Below are positions 27,242-36,872 of a stretch of 64,000 nt of DNA, one piece after another. The stretch comes from Sphingomonas piscis (GTDB taxonomy: Bacteria > Pseudomonadota > Alphaproteobacteria > Sphingomonadales > Sphingomonadaceae): assembly GCF_011300455.1 (NCBI RefSeq), contig NZ_CP049869.1, forward strand, positions 620,001-684,000, written 5' to 3'. The notes under the pieces are model-generated. The model worked only from the letters and a program-made list of their open reading frames with translations. It was not told where the DNA came from and searched no databases. The position numbers and the translations under genes are program-made. Numbering within the stretch: position 1 is the first letter of the stretch; each line of letters begins with the position of its first letter.

Positions 27242-27859
27242 TCAGACCTTCCGAATTGCAACAAAGCCAGGTCCAAAGCGCATCCAGGCGATCTGCTGCT
27301 GCAAGTCCCGCATTTCAGTGTCACTCGCCTCGCCGTACACAAATCCTTCAGCGGCGAATTGAGCAGCTAGGCGACCGAAATATGTTGCCGCCGGGATAGT
27401 ATATGGGCGGCCATATGCCGCGACCCATTTGCTCCGTGAGGTCAAAAGGTCCTCGCACACGAATAAGCCGCCCGACCTCATCTGCGGAAAGAGCAGTCGG
27501 AACGTGTCGATCTGATGAGACCAGAAGTGCGAACCGTCGTCGACGATGATGTCGGCGGGGTGTTTCGTGATCAGGCTTTGGAGAAACGTCTCGTCCCCCT
27601 GATCACCGATCTCGATCTGAATGCTCGTGTCGGCGTGGGCGCGGCATGCTTCCTTGATGTCCACGCCTACAATCTGCGCGTCTGGGAAGAAGTCTTTCCA
27701 GACGCGGAGCGACGCTCCTTCGTGAACGCCGATTTCGATGATGCGAAGGTTGCCCCGGTCGCGGAACGGCGCCAGCAGCTCCTCATAGAGGTCAAGGTAA
27801 TTGTGGCCATGGGACGCCTTGTCGGTGCTGTGCTTCAGTCCGAGTTCGTTGAGGTTCAT
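27242..27859 (-). CDS. MycE/TylE-like sugar O-methyltransferase
   Basis: A 205-residue class I SAM methyltransferase resembling the sugar O-methyltransferases of macrolide pathways. 'LKHSTDKASHGHNYLDLYEE' matches the family's 'KYGSDK...HHYTPHY' opening; 'LRIIEIGVHEGASLRVWKDF' is the SAM-binding loop; 'ADIIVDDGSHFWSHQIDTFR' holds the paired Asp residues that bind the catalytic Mg2+ and the general-base His in the family. 'GGLFVCEDLLTS' also fits. It overlaps the upstream beta-helix gene by 4 bases. Methylation of a polymer sugar hydroxyl is the likely job. Confidence 0.78.
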   Translation of the reverse strand: MNLNELGLKHSTDKASHGHNYLDLYEELLAPFRDRGNLRIIEIGVHEGASLRVWKDFFPDAQIVGVDIKEACRAHADTSIQIEIGDQGDETFLQSLITKHPADIIVDDGSHFWSHQIDTFRLLFPQMRSGGLFVCEDLLTSRSKWVAAYGRPYTIPAATYFGRLAAQFAAEGFVYGEASDTEMRDLQQQIAWMRFGPGFVAIRKV

Positions 27860-29885
27860 GCCGGTCTCACGCGTTCAAGTTTCACCCAGCGGTCCGCTCC
27901 GATTTCGAGGCTCCTGCCGCTATTCTGTTCTGCCCAGATACTGATTTTGACGTTAGTCGCCACCTGCCGGGCACCAATCTCGACATCAATGTCGAATAGA
28001 CAGACGGTACGCTCACCTACGACTGCAGCAACTGGCAGCGTGTACACCGCCGTCCCGTCGACCCTTACCTCAACACGGCGGTAACCCGCCGACGCCGTCT
28101 CGAAGGCGATCATCCCATGCACCCGGTAGGTTCCCGGCCGCTTGGGGTACACGAACGCCGTTGCGCCTCCTCCGTCATGCATCCCCATCGTGTCTTCGTT
28201 CTCTCTGTCGAACTCCACGGTGAGATGGGCGCCGCTCCTTATGGTCTGCGGTGACGTCGCCGTGAGGTGGCAAAGGTCTCGATGGAAGCCGAACTGCCGA
28301 GCCACCAAATGACCAGCGCTTTCGCAATTATCGTTCAGCGTGATCGGTCGCCGCGTCGTCTGGTTGAAGGCAAGGGCGGCGCCCACCTCATTGTGCGCCA
28401 TATAGCCGTACTGCATCTTGTGCGGCAGAGAGACGAAGGGATGGCTGATGGGCGCTGCCAGCCCTCCCGTCCAGGTGACTTGGGTCGAACCCGACGTCAG
28501 CGCAACCGACCTGGTCACCGTGCCGCCTCGGGTCATGAAGGTCGCCGAATAGGTCCCGCTGTATCCTCTCCACGGAAACTGCATTCGCGCGGCGGTGGCA
28601 CCAGCAAGCGCCCAGGGATCGTCATCTCCAAGCAAGTAGAAACCCTGCCGGTCGATGGCCTGGCAATTGTCGAGCACCACGCCGTCTATGCCCGCATCGG
28701 AAGGGGCAAAGACCAGAAAGCCGGTATGGGCGTTCTGCTTGTAGAAAGGGCTCCCTGGGTCGCCCGCATCGGTATGGATGTCGTTGAAACCAGGGTTCAG
28801 CGACACGCAGCTGGACAGCTGCATATTCTCGCTCTTCAATGTCGCGGTCGAGCCGCCGAGGATGAAGCCAAACATCCCGCAGTTCTCCGCCGTGTGGCCA
28901 AGGACCAAGCATTCGCTTGGCTGCCCCCATATTTCACGCCAACGCTGGCGCAGTTGAAGGTGCGGCCGCCGATGACGTTGACCTTCTTGTTGCCCCAATT
29001 GCCCCCGGATCCGCTGAGGTCGATGCCCTGATCGACATTGCTGATCTGCGGATCCAGGATGGTGACACCGTCATTGCCGCCGCCGCTGATCCCTCGCGTC
29101 CGCATGTTGGGGAAGGCTTCGACCTTGGACGCAGGATAATTGCCGGGAACGAAGCCTGAGGCGGTATAATAGGTGGCATTTCCGAGAAGGTCCCGCACCC
29201 TCGGCCGGATCAGCCGGCAATTGGAGCAGTCGTCGATCCGTATGCCCTCGACAACATCGTCTTCCACGAAGACCCGCGGATCGTTGTTGTGGATGCTCTG
29301 ATCGTGGAACAGCCCGTCGTGAACATAGATGTCCTCGAAGTCGCTATCCGTGCAGCCACGCAGGAATACGTATCTGCCCTTCCCCTTGCCCGTCGCTTCG
29401 ACTTGCCTGACGCGGTGGCCGCTCCCGCCCTCGATCCGCAGGCCTGACCGACTCTCCCGATCCCCGACATCTGCGATGTCGCCCGTGTCTAGATACAGGC
29501 TATCGATCCGCACCTGCTCGCAATCCTTGAAAGCGAGAATCTGGCTGTCGTGAACCGAGTTGATGTTTCTTAGTCGAAGCCTGACGATCCAGGGTCTCGA
29601 CTTGCTCGCGATGACAAGGTCGTCGCTGACGCCGTAAAGCTTGTCCCCGCCATCAAGCGGTAGACCGCGGTCGAAGGCGTATGAGACGGCAGCCAGGAGG
29701 GCAGCTCGGTCGTCGGACTTCCCGTCACCCTTCGCCCCGTAAGACATAGGGCTGACGCCGGCACCGCCAAATGGAGTGAACGGCGTGGGGCTGTCGACGC
29801 GGCCTGCGACTTGCAGAAGCGTGGCGCCAAGTGCCGCTCCGCCTCCGTCCAGCAAAAAGGCTCGCCGACTGCTCTCAAGTGGCAC
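27856..29885 (-). pseudogene. Tat-exported beta-helix (pectate-lyase-like) protein, interrupted by a -1 frameshift
   Basis: Two frames together encode about 675 residues. The first part starts at GTG 29885 with a twin-arginine signal ('SRRAFLLDGGGAALGATLLQ') and a Pectate_lyase_3-type start 'YGAKGDGKSDDRAALLAAV', followed by right-handed beta-helix rungs. The second part ('SECLVLGHTAENCGMFGFIL' onward) finishes the helix and adds a C-terminal beta-sandwich ('GTYRVHGMIAFETASAGYRR'). The break is in the C5 tract at 28924-28928 (G5 on the coding strand); one extra G restores 'KYGGQPSECLVLG'. Likely an exported polysaccharide lyase or hydrolase that trims the polymer, or a structural helix protein. 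Confidence 0.75.
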
Positions 29886-30026
29886 AATTGTAGCTCCGGC
29901 GGTCCGTATACCCGCTGACGCCTTTCAGCACGCAACTTCGGATTGCAACCATCCCGAGGTGAACGTCAGGCTCTCATCGATAAAGCGGGCTGTTCGGCCA
30001 TTCCGCCGGAACCGCTCAGGCGAACG

Positions 30027-33000
30027 CTAGGGTTTGGTAGCGGGCTCAGGGTCGGGAGAATGTCGGCGCTCGCTATCCTGCTTCAATTCGGCCAGTCCCG
30101 CGCCTTCGAGAAGCTCTTGATAAAGTGCGACCTCCGAGGTGTACCGTTCGTGTTGGAACTTGCGCGGTCCCTTCCCGGTCCAGACCAGGCTGTCCTGGCG
30201 GAAGAACCAGTCGATATAGCTCATGTCCATTTGCGCCAGCTGGACCTCATCGCCGCCAAGCTCCCGCACCGCATGGTTCAACACTACCTGATCGAGGAAC
30301 CACACGGCTTCGCCCGTCTCCAGCGTGCTTCGGATCAGTTCGGCGGACCTGTCGATGAAACGACGGGCGCCCTCCGTCGGGCGCAGCGTCAATGCCCCCG
30401 CCGCGACGCCGGCGTGCGGACGTTCGTCGAAACGCATCCGGACCGTCACGTCGGCATTGTCCGAATCTGACGCAACGGCCGCTACATTGCCGCGCACGAT
30501 GCAGTCTGCGTCGAGGCTCAGGTAAGAGGCCGGTGAGCGTGCAAACACTTCAGCGAGCCGAACAAAGCGGACCGACGCATAGTAGGTGCGCACGTAATCG
30601 ACGCTAAGGCCGGTAAAATCCCGATGTTCGAACGAAAGGCTGATCTCGAGGCCGGGATAGATGCTCCTGAGGAGATCGATCGCAGGAGCGACGGCCTCAT
30701 CCGGATTGATCAGGTGGACATGACATTTGGCGCCCGGCGACTTGGTTGCGAGCGACGCGATCAGGACGAGGCCATGCTGGAAGAAATAGCCGCTGTCGGC
30801 GGCAAAGAAGACGACATGGTCCTCGGGTGAAGCGTCGGGGAGTTCCCCAAGCAGCGGCGGTAGCGAGGCAGGGTTTCCAGCGCCCGAACCGATCAGCTCT
30901 TGAGTCCGCCAGAAGTTAGCGGCCGGATCATTTGGCGAGCGAACAAGTGCTTGGTCGAAGCTGGCCAATGCCTCGTCATAGCGGCTCTGGGCAGAAATTG
31001 TCCGGCCCAACAAAGTGTATAGATCCGGGTTTTCGAAGACAGCCGCCTGTTCGCGGAGGTACTGCTCCGCCTGCTCGACACGTCCCATCTCGATCAAGAT
31101 CGTCCCGGCAAGGACCGCCAGTTGGTCGGACTGGACCTGGCGGAGCGATGCGGCGCGTAGCTCGTCCAGGGCGCTCTGCTTTTGCCCCACGCGATAGAGA
31201 ATATTCGCGGCCACCACATGGCAGGCAGCGTCGCCCTCCGCCAATCGGCGGGCGATCGGCAAGGCGTAATCCAGATCGTACATCGCTAGGCTGACAGAGA
31301 GTATCCTCTCCTCCAGCTGCGCATCGAATTGCTGATCGGCCCGAAGGGATTCAAAGTGGCTCCGAGCCTCGTCCCAGCGTCCAAATCGGTCCAACAAGGA
31401 CCCCAGAAGCATATTCAGCTCCGGCGGACGCTCAGGTGATGGAATTTGCTGGAGCAGCTCGAACGCACTCTCGTAGGCTGAGAAAGCTGCACGGCCTTGG
31501 ATGACGTAAGCTCGGACCGCGTCGCATTTCTCTCGAAGGGTGATCGCAGGCTTCACCTCGGCTGAAGGAACTAGCCACTTTGAGCCGTCGTAAGCGGTCG
31601 CCCAGTCCGTAACTTCGCTGCCGGCCGCCTCGAACGCCGCCGCCCAATTCTCGTCGATGTGGGAACGTCGAATAAGGGTTGTATTGGGGTACCAGATGCA
31701 GTTGCGACCTTTTGCCAGCCAATAGGGCCGCGGTGTTGCCGGAAGCAGGACGAATGTCGGCACGCCCATGCTACCGGCCAGATGCGCGATCAGGCCTTCA
31801 CCGCAGACGACTAGGTCCATGGCCGCAATGAGGGCCGCAAGGTCGTCCAAATCTGTCGCTCCGACCTTGCCCGTATCGGGTTCGCCGCGCTCAAGCTCGA
31901 CGAGCGACAAACCCGGTGCCGCGATCCGCCTCATCAACAGGGAAGCGTTATTGTCCTCGGCAGGCCCAGCCAGGCCCACGAGGATCTGCCCCTCACCCGC
32001 TTGTGCCTGCAATCGTGCGCGTTGCGCAGCAACAGCCCCAGGGTCCGGGGCGACATAGGGCGCCATGGTGTCGAACGAGGCCAGGTCTGGCTTGAACCAC
32101 TTGGACAGACTGCCCAAGGGTAGATGATGGCTAATCCCCTGCGGAGGGCCGGAACCTGCCGCTACGACGGTGATGCCATCGAGGGAGCGGCGCACAAGGC
32201 TGACCATCTCGGGCGGCACTTCGAGCATGATGCCTAACCCCAGGCCGGTGAGGTGCCGCAGATTCGCCATGTGCATGATGTTCTCACCAGCGGTGAGCCC
32301 ATTTTCTGCCCAGACGAGCAGCTTGCCCTCGATTGCAAGTTGCCCGGTCCACCACTCGAACGGCGGCACCACCTCCCGTTCCACAAAGCTGGGCAGCTCC
32401 AGCCGCCGGTCGTTGAGACGGTGGAAACCCTCGACGTCGCCCTTCAGAAGTAGAGCATTCGCCAGCTTGCAACTGATCAGCGGATGCTTTGGGGCTTCGA
32501 GAAGGGCACGTTCGAACTGCTCGATGCCTTGGTCGAGCCGTCCAAGTTCAACAAGGAGCTGGCCCTTGAGCTGCAAGGCCTCCACCACCTTGGCGCCGGA
32601 AGAGATGAGAATGTGCAGCTCCTCCAGTGCCGCTGCTCGGCGTCCCAGGCCTTCCAGCGCGCGGCCTACTCCCAGACGGGCGGACGGGCTTTGAGGTTCG
32701 AGCGCGAGCGCTTGCCGGTAGGTTGATAGGGAGTCTTCCCATTCCCCGCGATCGGCGTGGTACCGCCCGAGCCAACGGTAGCCGTCGATATCGGCCGAGC
32801 CGGTGGCGATCGTTCCCTGTATGTAGTCGAGGACAGCCTTCTCGTCGGAGTTATCGACGACGATCCGCGTCAAGGCACGGCGTGCTTCCCCGTCATCCGG
32901 CCGAAGCTGGAGATATCGCTGCAGGGCGTCCTTTGCCTCGGCGAAGCGCTCGGCACCGAGCAGGGTGGTCGCCAGCTTGCGCCACGCCGGGGCGGATGCC

Positions 33001-33920
33001 GGATATTTGCCGACAATATCGTGAAATCGAGCAATCGCGCGCGCTATGTCGCCCGCGTTGATTAGATAATCGGCGTGTTCGAGTTCCTGCCCGGCGAGCG
33101 CATCGTCCCTGAGGCTTGCAGCTTCGGCACTCAGAGGGTCGGCACTATCCAACCTCGCCAGCAAGCGCGAAGCGGCTTGCTCAGCAGCCTGCCACTGACC
33201 TAATTCGAAGTGGCAGCGCAGCTGTAGAAAAAGAAGATCGCGGTCGAGTTCGGCATCGCCGAGGCTCGTAAGCACGGCGAGTGCCTCCGCTGCTTTGCTC
33301 AACTTGAATAATGCGCGGGCAAGCGTCGTCTTCAACTCCGTACTGCTCGGGTCTAGGGCCAACCCGACCTGCAGATGGGGAACCGCGTCCCCCCACCTTT
33401 TCTGGAGCATGTACAGGCTAGCCAACCGACCCCGCGCCTCGACAAGGTCGGGGAATTCGGCGAGCAGGTCGAGATAGGCTTGCTCAGCCTCCTCGAAGCG
33501 CTCAGCAGACGCTAGCGCTTTCGCCGCTTGCACGCCGGCAACGATCTTGCGGCTCGAAAGCTTCTGCTCGCAACGCTCTTTCCACTGCGCAAGCTTATGA
33601 TCGTTCGGGTCGGCGGCCAGAAGTAGCTGCAGCACAGGCAAAGCGGCCGCATAGTCCTTCATGGCCATGTAGGCCGACGCGAGCATCCGCTTAGGCTGCG
33701 GAAACTCCGCAACAGCCGGTCCGCTCAGGACTTTGACTACATCATCGGGGCGGCCAAGCCGTTCATAAGCCTGCGCGAGCTTGAGCCGGAACTCTCCCTC
33801 TTGAGGTTGTGCCTCCACCGCAGGCTCGAGAGCCTCGACCGCTGCGGACCAATCGCCTGCTGAAGCCGCAGCTTTCGCTTTGGCGACCAAATCACTGACC
33901 GGTGTGCGGCTCGCTTCCAT
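30027..33920 (-). CDS. Giant TPR / GT9-like / TPR / GT8-like fusion protein
   Basis: About 1297 residues. TPR repeats fill roughly 1-480 ('AAAEALAVLTSLGD'-type helix pairs). A GT9 (heptosyltransferase)-like domain follows at about 510-770 ('LLVWAENGLTAGENIMHMAN', then 'MDLVVCGEGLIAHLAGSMGV' before 'PTFVLLPATPRPYWLAKGRN'). More TPRs span about 790-1030, and a GT-A domain with 'SYLSLDADCIVRGN' (DAD near residue 1137) closes the protein at about 1035-1290. It may act as a scaffold with two transferase sites. ATG 33920 is used; GTG 33938 with AGGGG just upstream is an alternative. Confidence 0.75.
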   Translation of the reverse strand: MEASRTPVSDLVAKAKAAASAGDWSAAVEALEPAVEAQPQEGEFRLKLAQAYERLGRPDDVVKVLSGPAVAEFPQPKRMLASAYMAMKDYAAALPVLQLLLAADPNDHKLAQWKERCEQKLSSRKIVAGVQAAKALASAERFEEAEQAYLDLLAEFPDLVEARGRLASLYMLQKRWGDAVPHLQVGLALDPSSTELKTTLARALFKLSKAAEALAVLTSLGDAELDRDLLFLQLRCHFELGQWQAAEQAASRLLARLDSADPLSAEAASLRDDALAGQELEHADYLINAGDIARAIARFHDIVGKYPASAPAWRKLATTLLGAERFAEAKDALQRYLQLRPDDGEARRALTRIVVDNSDEKAVLDYIQGTIATGSADIDGYRWLGRYHADRGEWEDSLSTYRQALALEPQSPSARLGVGRALEGLGRRAAALEELHILISSGAKVVEALQLKGQLLVELGRLDQGIEQFERALLEAPKHPLISCKLANALLLKGDVEGFHRLNDRRLELPSFVEREVVPPFEWWTGQLAIEGKLLVWAENGLTAGENIMHMANLRHLTGLGLGIMLEVPPEMVSLVRRSLDGITVVAAGSGPPQGISHHLPLGSLSKWFKPDLASFDTMAPYVAPDPGAVAAQRARLQAQAGEGQILVGLAGPAEDNNASLLMRRIAAPGLSLVELERGEPDTGKVGATDLDDLAALIAAMDLVVCGEGLIAHLAGSMGVPTFVLLPATPRPYWLAKGRNCIWYPNTTLIRRSHIDENWAAAFEAAGSEVTDWATAYDGSKWLVPSAEVKPAITLREKCDAVRAYVIQGRAAFSAYESAFELLQQIPSPERPPELNMLLGSLLDRFGRWDEARSHFESLRADQQFDAQLEERILSVSLAMYDLDYALPIARRLAEGDAACHVVAANILYRVGQKQSALDELRAASLRQVQSDQLAVLAGTILIEMGRVEQAEQYLREQAAVFENPDLYTLLGRTISAQSRYDEALASFDQALVRSPNDPAANFWRTQELIGSGAGNPASLPPLLGELPDASPEDHVVFFAADSGYFFQHGLVLIASLATKSPGAKCHVHLINPDEAVAPAIDLLRSIYPGLEISLSFEHRDFTGLSVDYVRTYYASVRFVRLAEVFARSPASYLSLDADCIVRGNVAAVASDSDNADVTVRMRFDERPHAGVAAGALTLRPTEGARRFIDRSAELIRSTLETGEAVWFLDQVVLNHAVRELGGDEVQLAQMDMSYIDWFFRQDSLVWTGKGPRKFQHERYTSEVALYQELLEGAGLAELKQDSERRHSPDPEPATKP

Positions 33921-33994
33921 ATCGGATCTTTGTGACACGTGCCCCTAGCGAGGTCTCAAGCCTAGCAGCAAAGGACCCGTCTAGTCACATCCGG

Positions 33995-34666
33995 TCAGTT
34001 TTCGAAGACATAGATGCGGTCTGACTGGGCCTTTTCCTTGGGCGTCATGCCGTAGGAGACAAGTAGATCGGCCGCTTTGCGGATGAATTCGTCATGGGCC
34101 TCGCTGAAGCCTTTTTCCTCGACCATGATCACCGGCTTGTGCCGCAGGATCGTTTCGCGGGCGCCAACGAGTGCTGCGAATTCCGCCCCCTGGATATCTA
34201 GCTTGATGAGGTCGACGGCATCGAAGTCGTAGCTATCGATTGTTCGGACCTCGACTTCGATGGCCCTGTTCGCCTTGAGCTGCACACCCTCGGGCGTCAT
34301 GACCTGCGGGTGGTTGCAGATGAAGGAACCACCGGAATTCTTGGCGGTGGGATACATGCTGAGGGTGCCGACCTCGTCAGCGATTGCGCAAGGCTCAACC
34401 CGGACGTTCTGCGGAACATTCAACGTGAGGCACTCCCGCACCCGCGGGATCGGTTCGAACGCGACCACCTCGTCAAACCGGCTTGCGAAATCGCGCGAGA
34501 AGATGCCGACGTTGGCGCCGACGTCCAGCGCTCGTCGCCAGCTCTTGACGAACGGGTATGCCGCTTCGCGGTCACGCTTTTGATAATCGTGAACCTGATC
34601 ACCGAACCTCGTGAAGTGGTTCTCCAGATCCGGAAAATACAGGCCGCCAACTTGCAACATGATCAA
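33995..34666 (-). CDS. FkbM-family methyltransferase
   Basis: A 223-residue SAM methyltransferase. 'RRALDVGANVGIFSRDFASR' is motif I, 'DEVVAFEPIPRVRECLTLNV' motif II, and 'VDLIKLDIQGAEFAALVGA' the FkbM hallmark ('KxDIQGAE'), with 'KPVIMVEEKGFS' the strand after it. Most like sugar or polyketide O-methyltransferases of this family. ATG at 34660 is an alternative start two codons in. One of three FkbM genes in the locus. Confidence 0.88.
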   Translation of the reverse strand: MIMLQVGGLYFPDLENHFTRFGDQVHDYQKRDREAAYPFVKSWRRALDVGANVGIFSRDFASRFDEVVAFEPIPRVRECLTLNVPQNVRVEPCAIADEVGTLSMYPTAKNSGGSFICNHPQVMTPEGVQLKANRAIEVEVRTIDSYDFDAVDLIKLDIQGAEFAALVGARETILRHKPVIMVEEKGFSEAHDEFIRKAADLLVSYGMTPKEKAQSDRIYVFEN

Positions 34667-34738
34667 ACCTTCTACGCCATGCCGGCGTGATGCCGTACTA
34701 CAGCAGAACCAGGTTCAGCGTCCCGCGATCGTGCCGCG

Positions 34739-35743
34739 CTAGCCCTCGACGAACTGGTTCAGATCGATCGGCTCGCCCGGCACGTAGCTTTCGAACGCCC
34801 TCTCGAACACCCGATCCAGCGAAGCATCCTTATAGAAGATGTAGTTCAGCCCGCCGGCACCCTTCTTTTGGTAATTCTGGATCTGCTCAACCGTGAACTT
34901 CACCTTGCGGTGCATGCGAAGCTGATCCCAAGAGAAGCGCCAGCCCATTTCAACCATCGTGTCGATGATCGCCAGGTTCTTTGGGTTGTCGAAGTTGATC
35001 TCGACCAGCACGGTCTTCAACTCCGGCTGACGAAGCGTTTCCATCATCCCGGCAATCACACGATGCTCAAGGCCGTCGACGTCGATCTTGATGTGGTGTG
35101 GGGCCGGTATGCCCTCCTTCACCAGTGAATCGAGTGTTCGCCCGATACAGCCTTGCGGGCGGCGGTTTTCCTTGCTGACCACCCAATCCGCGGCAAACGC
35201 CTTGTCTTCCGTCCAGCTATTCTCTTCGAAATCGTGGTAGGAAATGCCGATGCCGAAGTCGCTCAACAGCAGCCTATCGACCTTGTCCACGTCGCTGAGC
35301 GCAAGACAGTAAGCGAGCACGCGCCCGTGGAGATTGTTGAGGAAGATGTTCTTGTTCAACTCGGCATAGTTGAGCGCTTCGGGCTCGAAGGCGTAAACCT
35401 CCGCATTCCGCATCACGCCGGCATAAACCGTATACATCCCAACGTTCGCGCCGATGTCGTACAGGGTTTCACCCTCAGCGAACGTGTCCATCCACGCCAG
35501 GGTGATGGGTTCTTTGGAAAAGAGGGTGCGAAGCCGCTTCTTGCTTGAGGACCCCGTCGTCGCGAACCGCATCGGTTTGCCCTGATGGGTTACTTCGCCA
35601 TATTCCAGATCCAGCCACTTGGTCTGGATCCTGCCCGAATCTGCTGTAATATCTGCAATCACGCGACGCTCCTGTGGCGAGGGCGCGGATAGGTCAACCC
35701 TGGGCCAAACAATTGAATCGGCGGCATCAACACCGCCAGTCAC
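34739..35743 (-). CDS. FkbM-family methyltransferase
   Basis: A 334-residue FkbM protein with an N-terminal extension of about 90 residues. Motifs: 'LYDIGANVGMYTVYAGVM' (SAM binding), 'EVYAFEPEALNYAELNKNIF' and 'HHIKIDVDGLEHRVIAGMME'. The start is a GTG that overlaps the stop of the epimerase gene (GTGA), indicating coupled translation. Acceptor sugar unknown. Confidence 0.87.
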   Translation of the reverse strand: MTGGVDAADSIVWPRVDLSAPSPQERRVIADITADSGRIQTKWLDLEYGEVTHQGKPMRFATTGSSSKKRLRTLFSKEPITLAWMDTFAEGETLYDIGANVGMYTVYAGVMRNAEVYAFEPEALNYAELNKNIFLNNLHGRVLAYCLALSDVDKVDRLLLSDFGIGISYHDFEENSWTEDKAFAADWVVSKENRRPQGCIGRTLDSLVKEGIPAPHHIKIDVDGLEHRVIAGMMETLRQPELKTVLVEINFDNPKNLAIIDTMVEMGWRFSWDQLRMHRKVKFTVEQIQNYQKKGAGGLNYIFYKDASLDRVFERAFESYVPGEPIDLNQFVEG

Positions 35744-36870
35744 GCCATCAAATTGCGCGCCTTCAACTCAGCATTGGCTTGCTCGAGCAGGTCTTCCGGG
35801 ACGGGCTGATCTTGAACCCAGCGGACGAAACGTCTCAGCCCATCCTCGACGGTAACGGCAGGTCGAAGGCCCAGCGTGCTCGCAAGCTGTGAAAGGTCTG
35901 CGAAATTGTGCCGAATGTCACCGACACGATACTGACCGGTCACGTGCGGCTCGACCTGCCCGCCCATGATGTCCCTTAACAGCTTGGCGACTGCCATGAT
36001 CGAGGTTGGCTGGCCGGAACCGACGTTCAATGTCGCGCCGCTGCCAATCGGCTGTTCAATGCTACGGAGCATCGCCTGCGCGACGTCCTCGACATGGACG
36101 AAGTCGCGGGTTTCCTCCCCATCTTCGAAGATCGGAAGCGTTTGCCCGAGCCGTATCCTCGTCGAGAAAATCGAAAGAAGCCCCGTATATGGGTTCCTCA
36201 ACGATTGACCTTCGCCGAAGACATTCTGGAACCGCAGGATCGCGTGGGCAATTCCCAGGGCTCCGCACCCCACGCGCACCAGATCCTCTTGCGCAAGCTT
36301 GGTCGCAGCGTAGATCGAGGCAGGACTGAGCTTGTCGTCCTCGCGCGTAGCGGTCGCGCTAATGTCGCCTGAGCAGACCGGGCAAACCGGCGTCCACCGG
36401 TGGTCGGCAAGTTGCTGAGGAGATCGGGGACCGGGGTATCTACGTGCTCCGCCCGGGTCGCAGCTGTGGCAAAGGTAAGCGCCTTCGCCGTAGACCGACC
36501 TGCTTGAGCTCAGAACGATGTTCTGCACACCATGCTGCTGGTTCGCCAATATGTCGAACAACGTGGCGGTGGCCTGGACGTTGACCCGATAGTAGCGGTC
36601 AACCTCATACATCGACTGACCCGTACCCGTCTCGGCAGCGAGATGAACGATCGTATCGATGCCCCGGAGCGCCTGCTCGAGGTTTGAGCGAGAGGTCACG
36701 TCGCCATGAAGGAACTCTGCGCCAGGAGGCGGAACGTAATCCGGCTGGTCGCCATGGATCTGAGGGGACAGATTGTCGAGGATCGTGACCCCGTGCCCTG
36801 CGCCCACGGCCATTCTGGTTAGATGGGTACCAATGAAGCCCGCCCCGCCGGTGATCAGGATCGAGCGCAT
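35740..36870 (-). CDS. NAD-dependent epimerase, dTDP-L-rhamnose 4-epimerase-like
   Basis: A 376-residue extended short-chain dehydrogenase. 'MRSILITGGAGFIGTHLTRM' binds NAD, and Tyr187-x3-Lys191 in 'ASIYAATKLAQED' is catalytic. Between about residues 130 and 170 is an insert with paired Cys (C134/C137 and C163/C166, 'CHSC' and 'CPVC'), which I know from dTDP-L-rhamnose 4-epimerases that make dTDP-6-deoxy-L-talose. With rfbA and rfbC here this fits a 6-deoxy-talose or related sugar. A frame to 36903 exists but the Rossmann start sets 36870. It follows the GSCFA gene by two bases. Confidence 0.8.
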   Translation of the reverse strand: MRSILITGGAGFIGTHLTRMAVGAGHGVTILDNLSPQIHGDQPDYVPPPGAEFLHGDVTSRSNLEQALRGIDTIVHLAAETGTGQSMYEVDRYYRVNVQATATLFDILANQQHGVQNIVLSSSRSVYGEGAYLCHSCDPGGARRYPGPRSPQQLADHRWTPVCPVCSGDISATATREDDKLSPASIYAATKLAQEDLVRVGCGALGIAHAILRFQNVFGEGQSLRNPYTGLLSIFSTRIRLGQTLPIFEDGEETRDFVHVEDVAQAMLRSIEQPIGSGATLNVGSGQPTSIMAVAKLLRDIMGGQVEPHVTGQYRVGDIRHNFADLSQLASTLGLRPAVTVEDGLRRFVRWVQDQPVPEDLLEQANAELKARNLMA

Positions 36871-36872
36871 GA

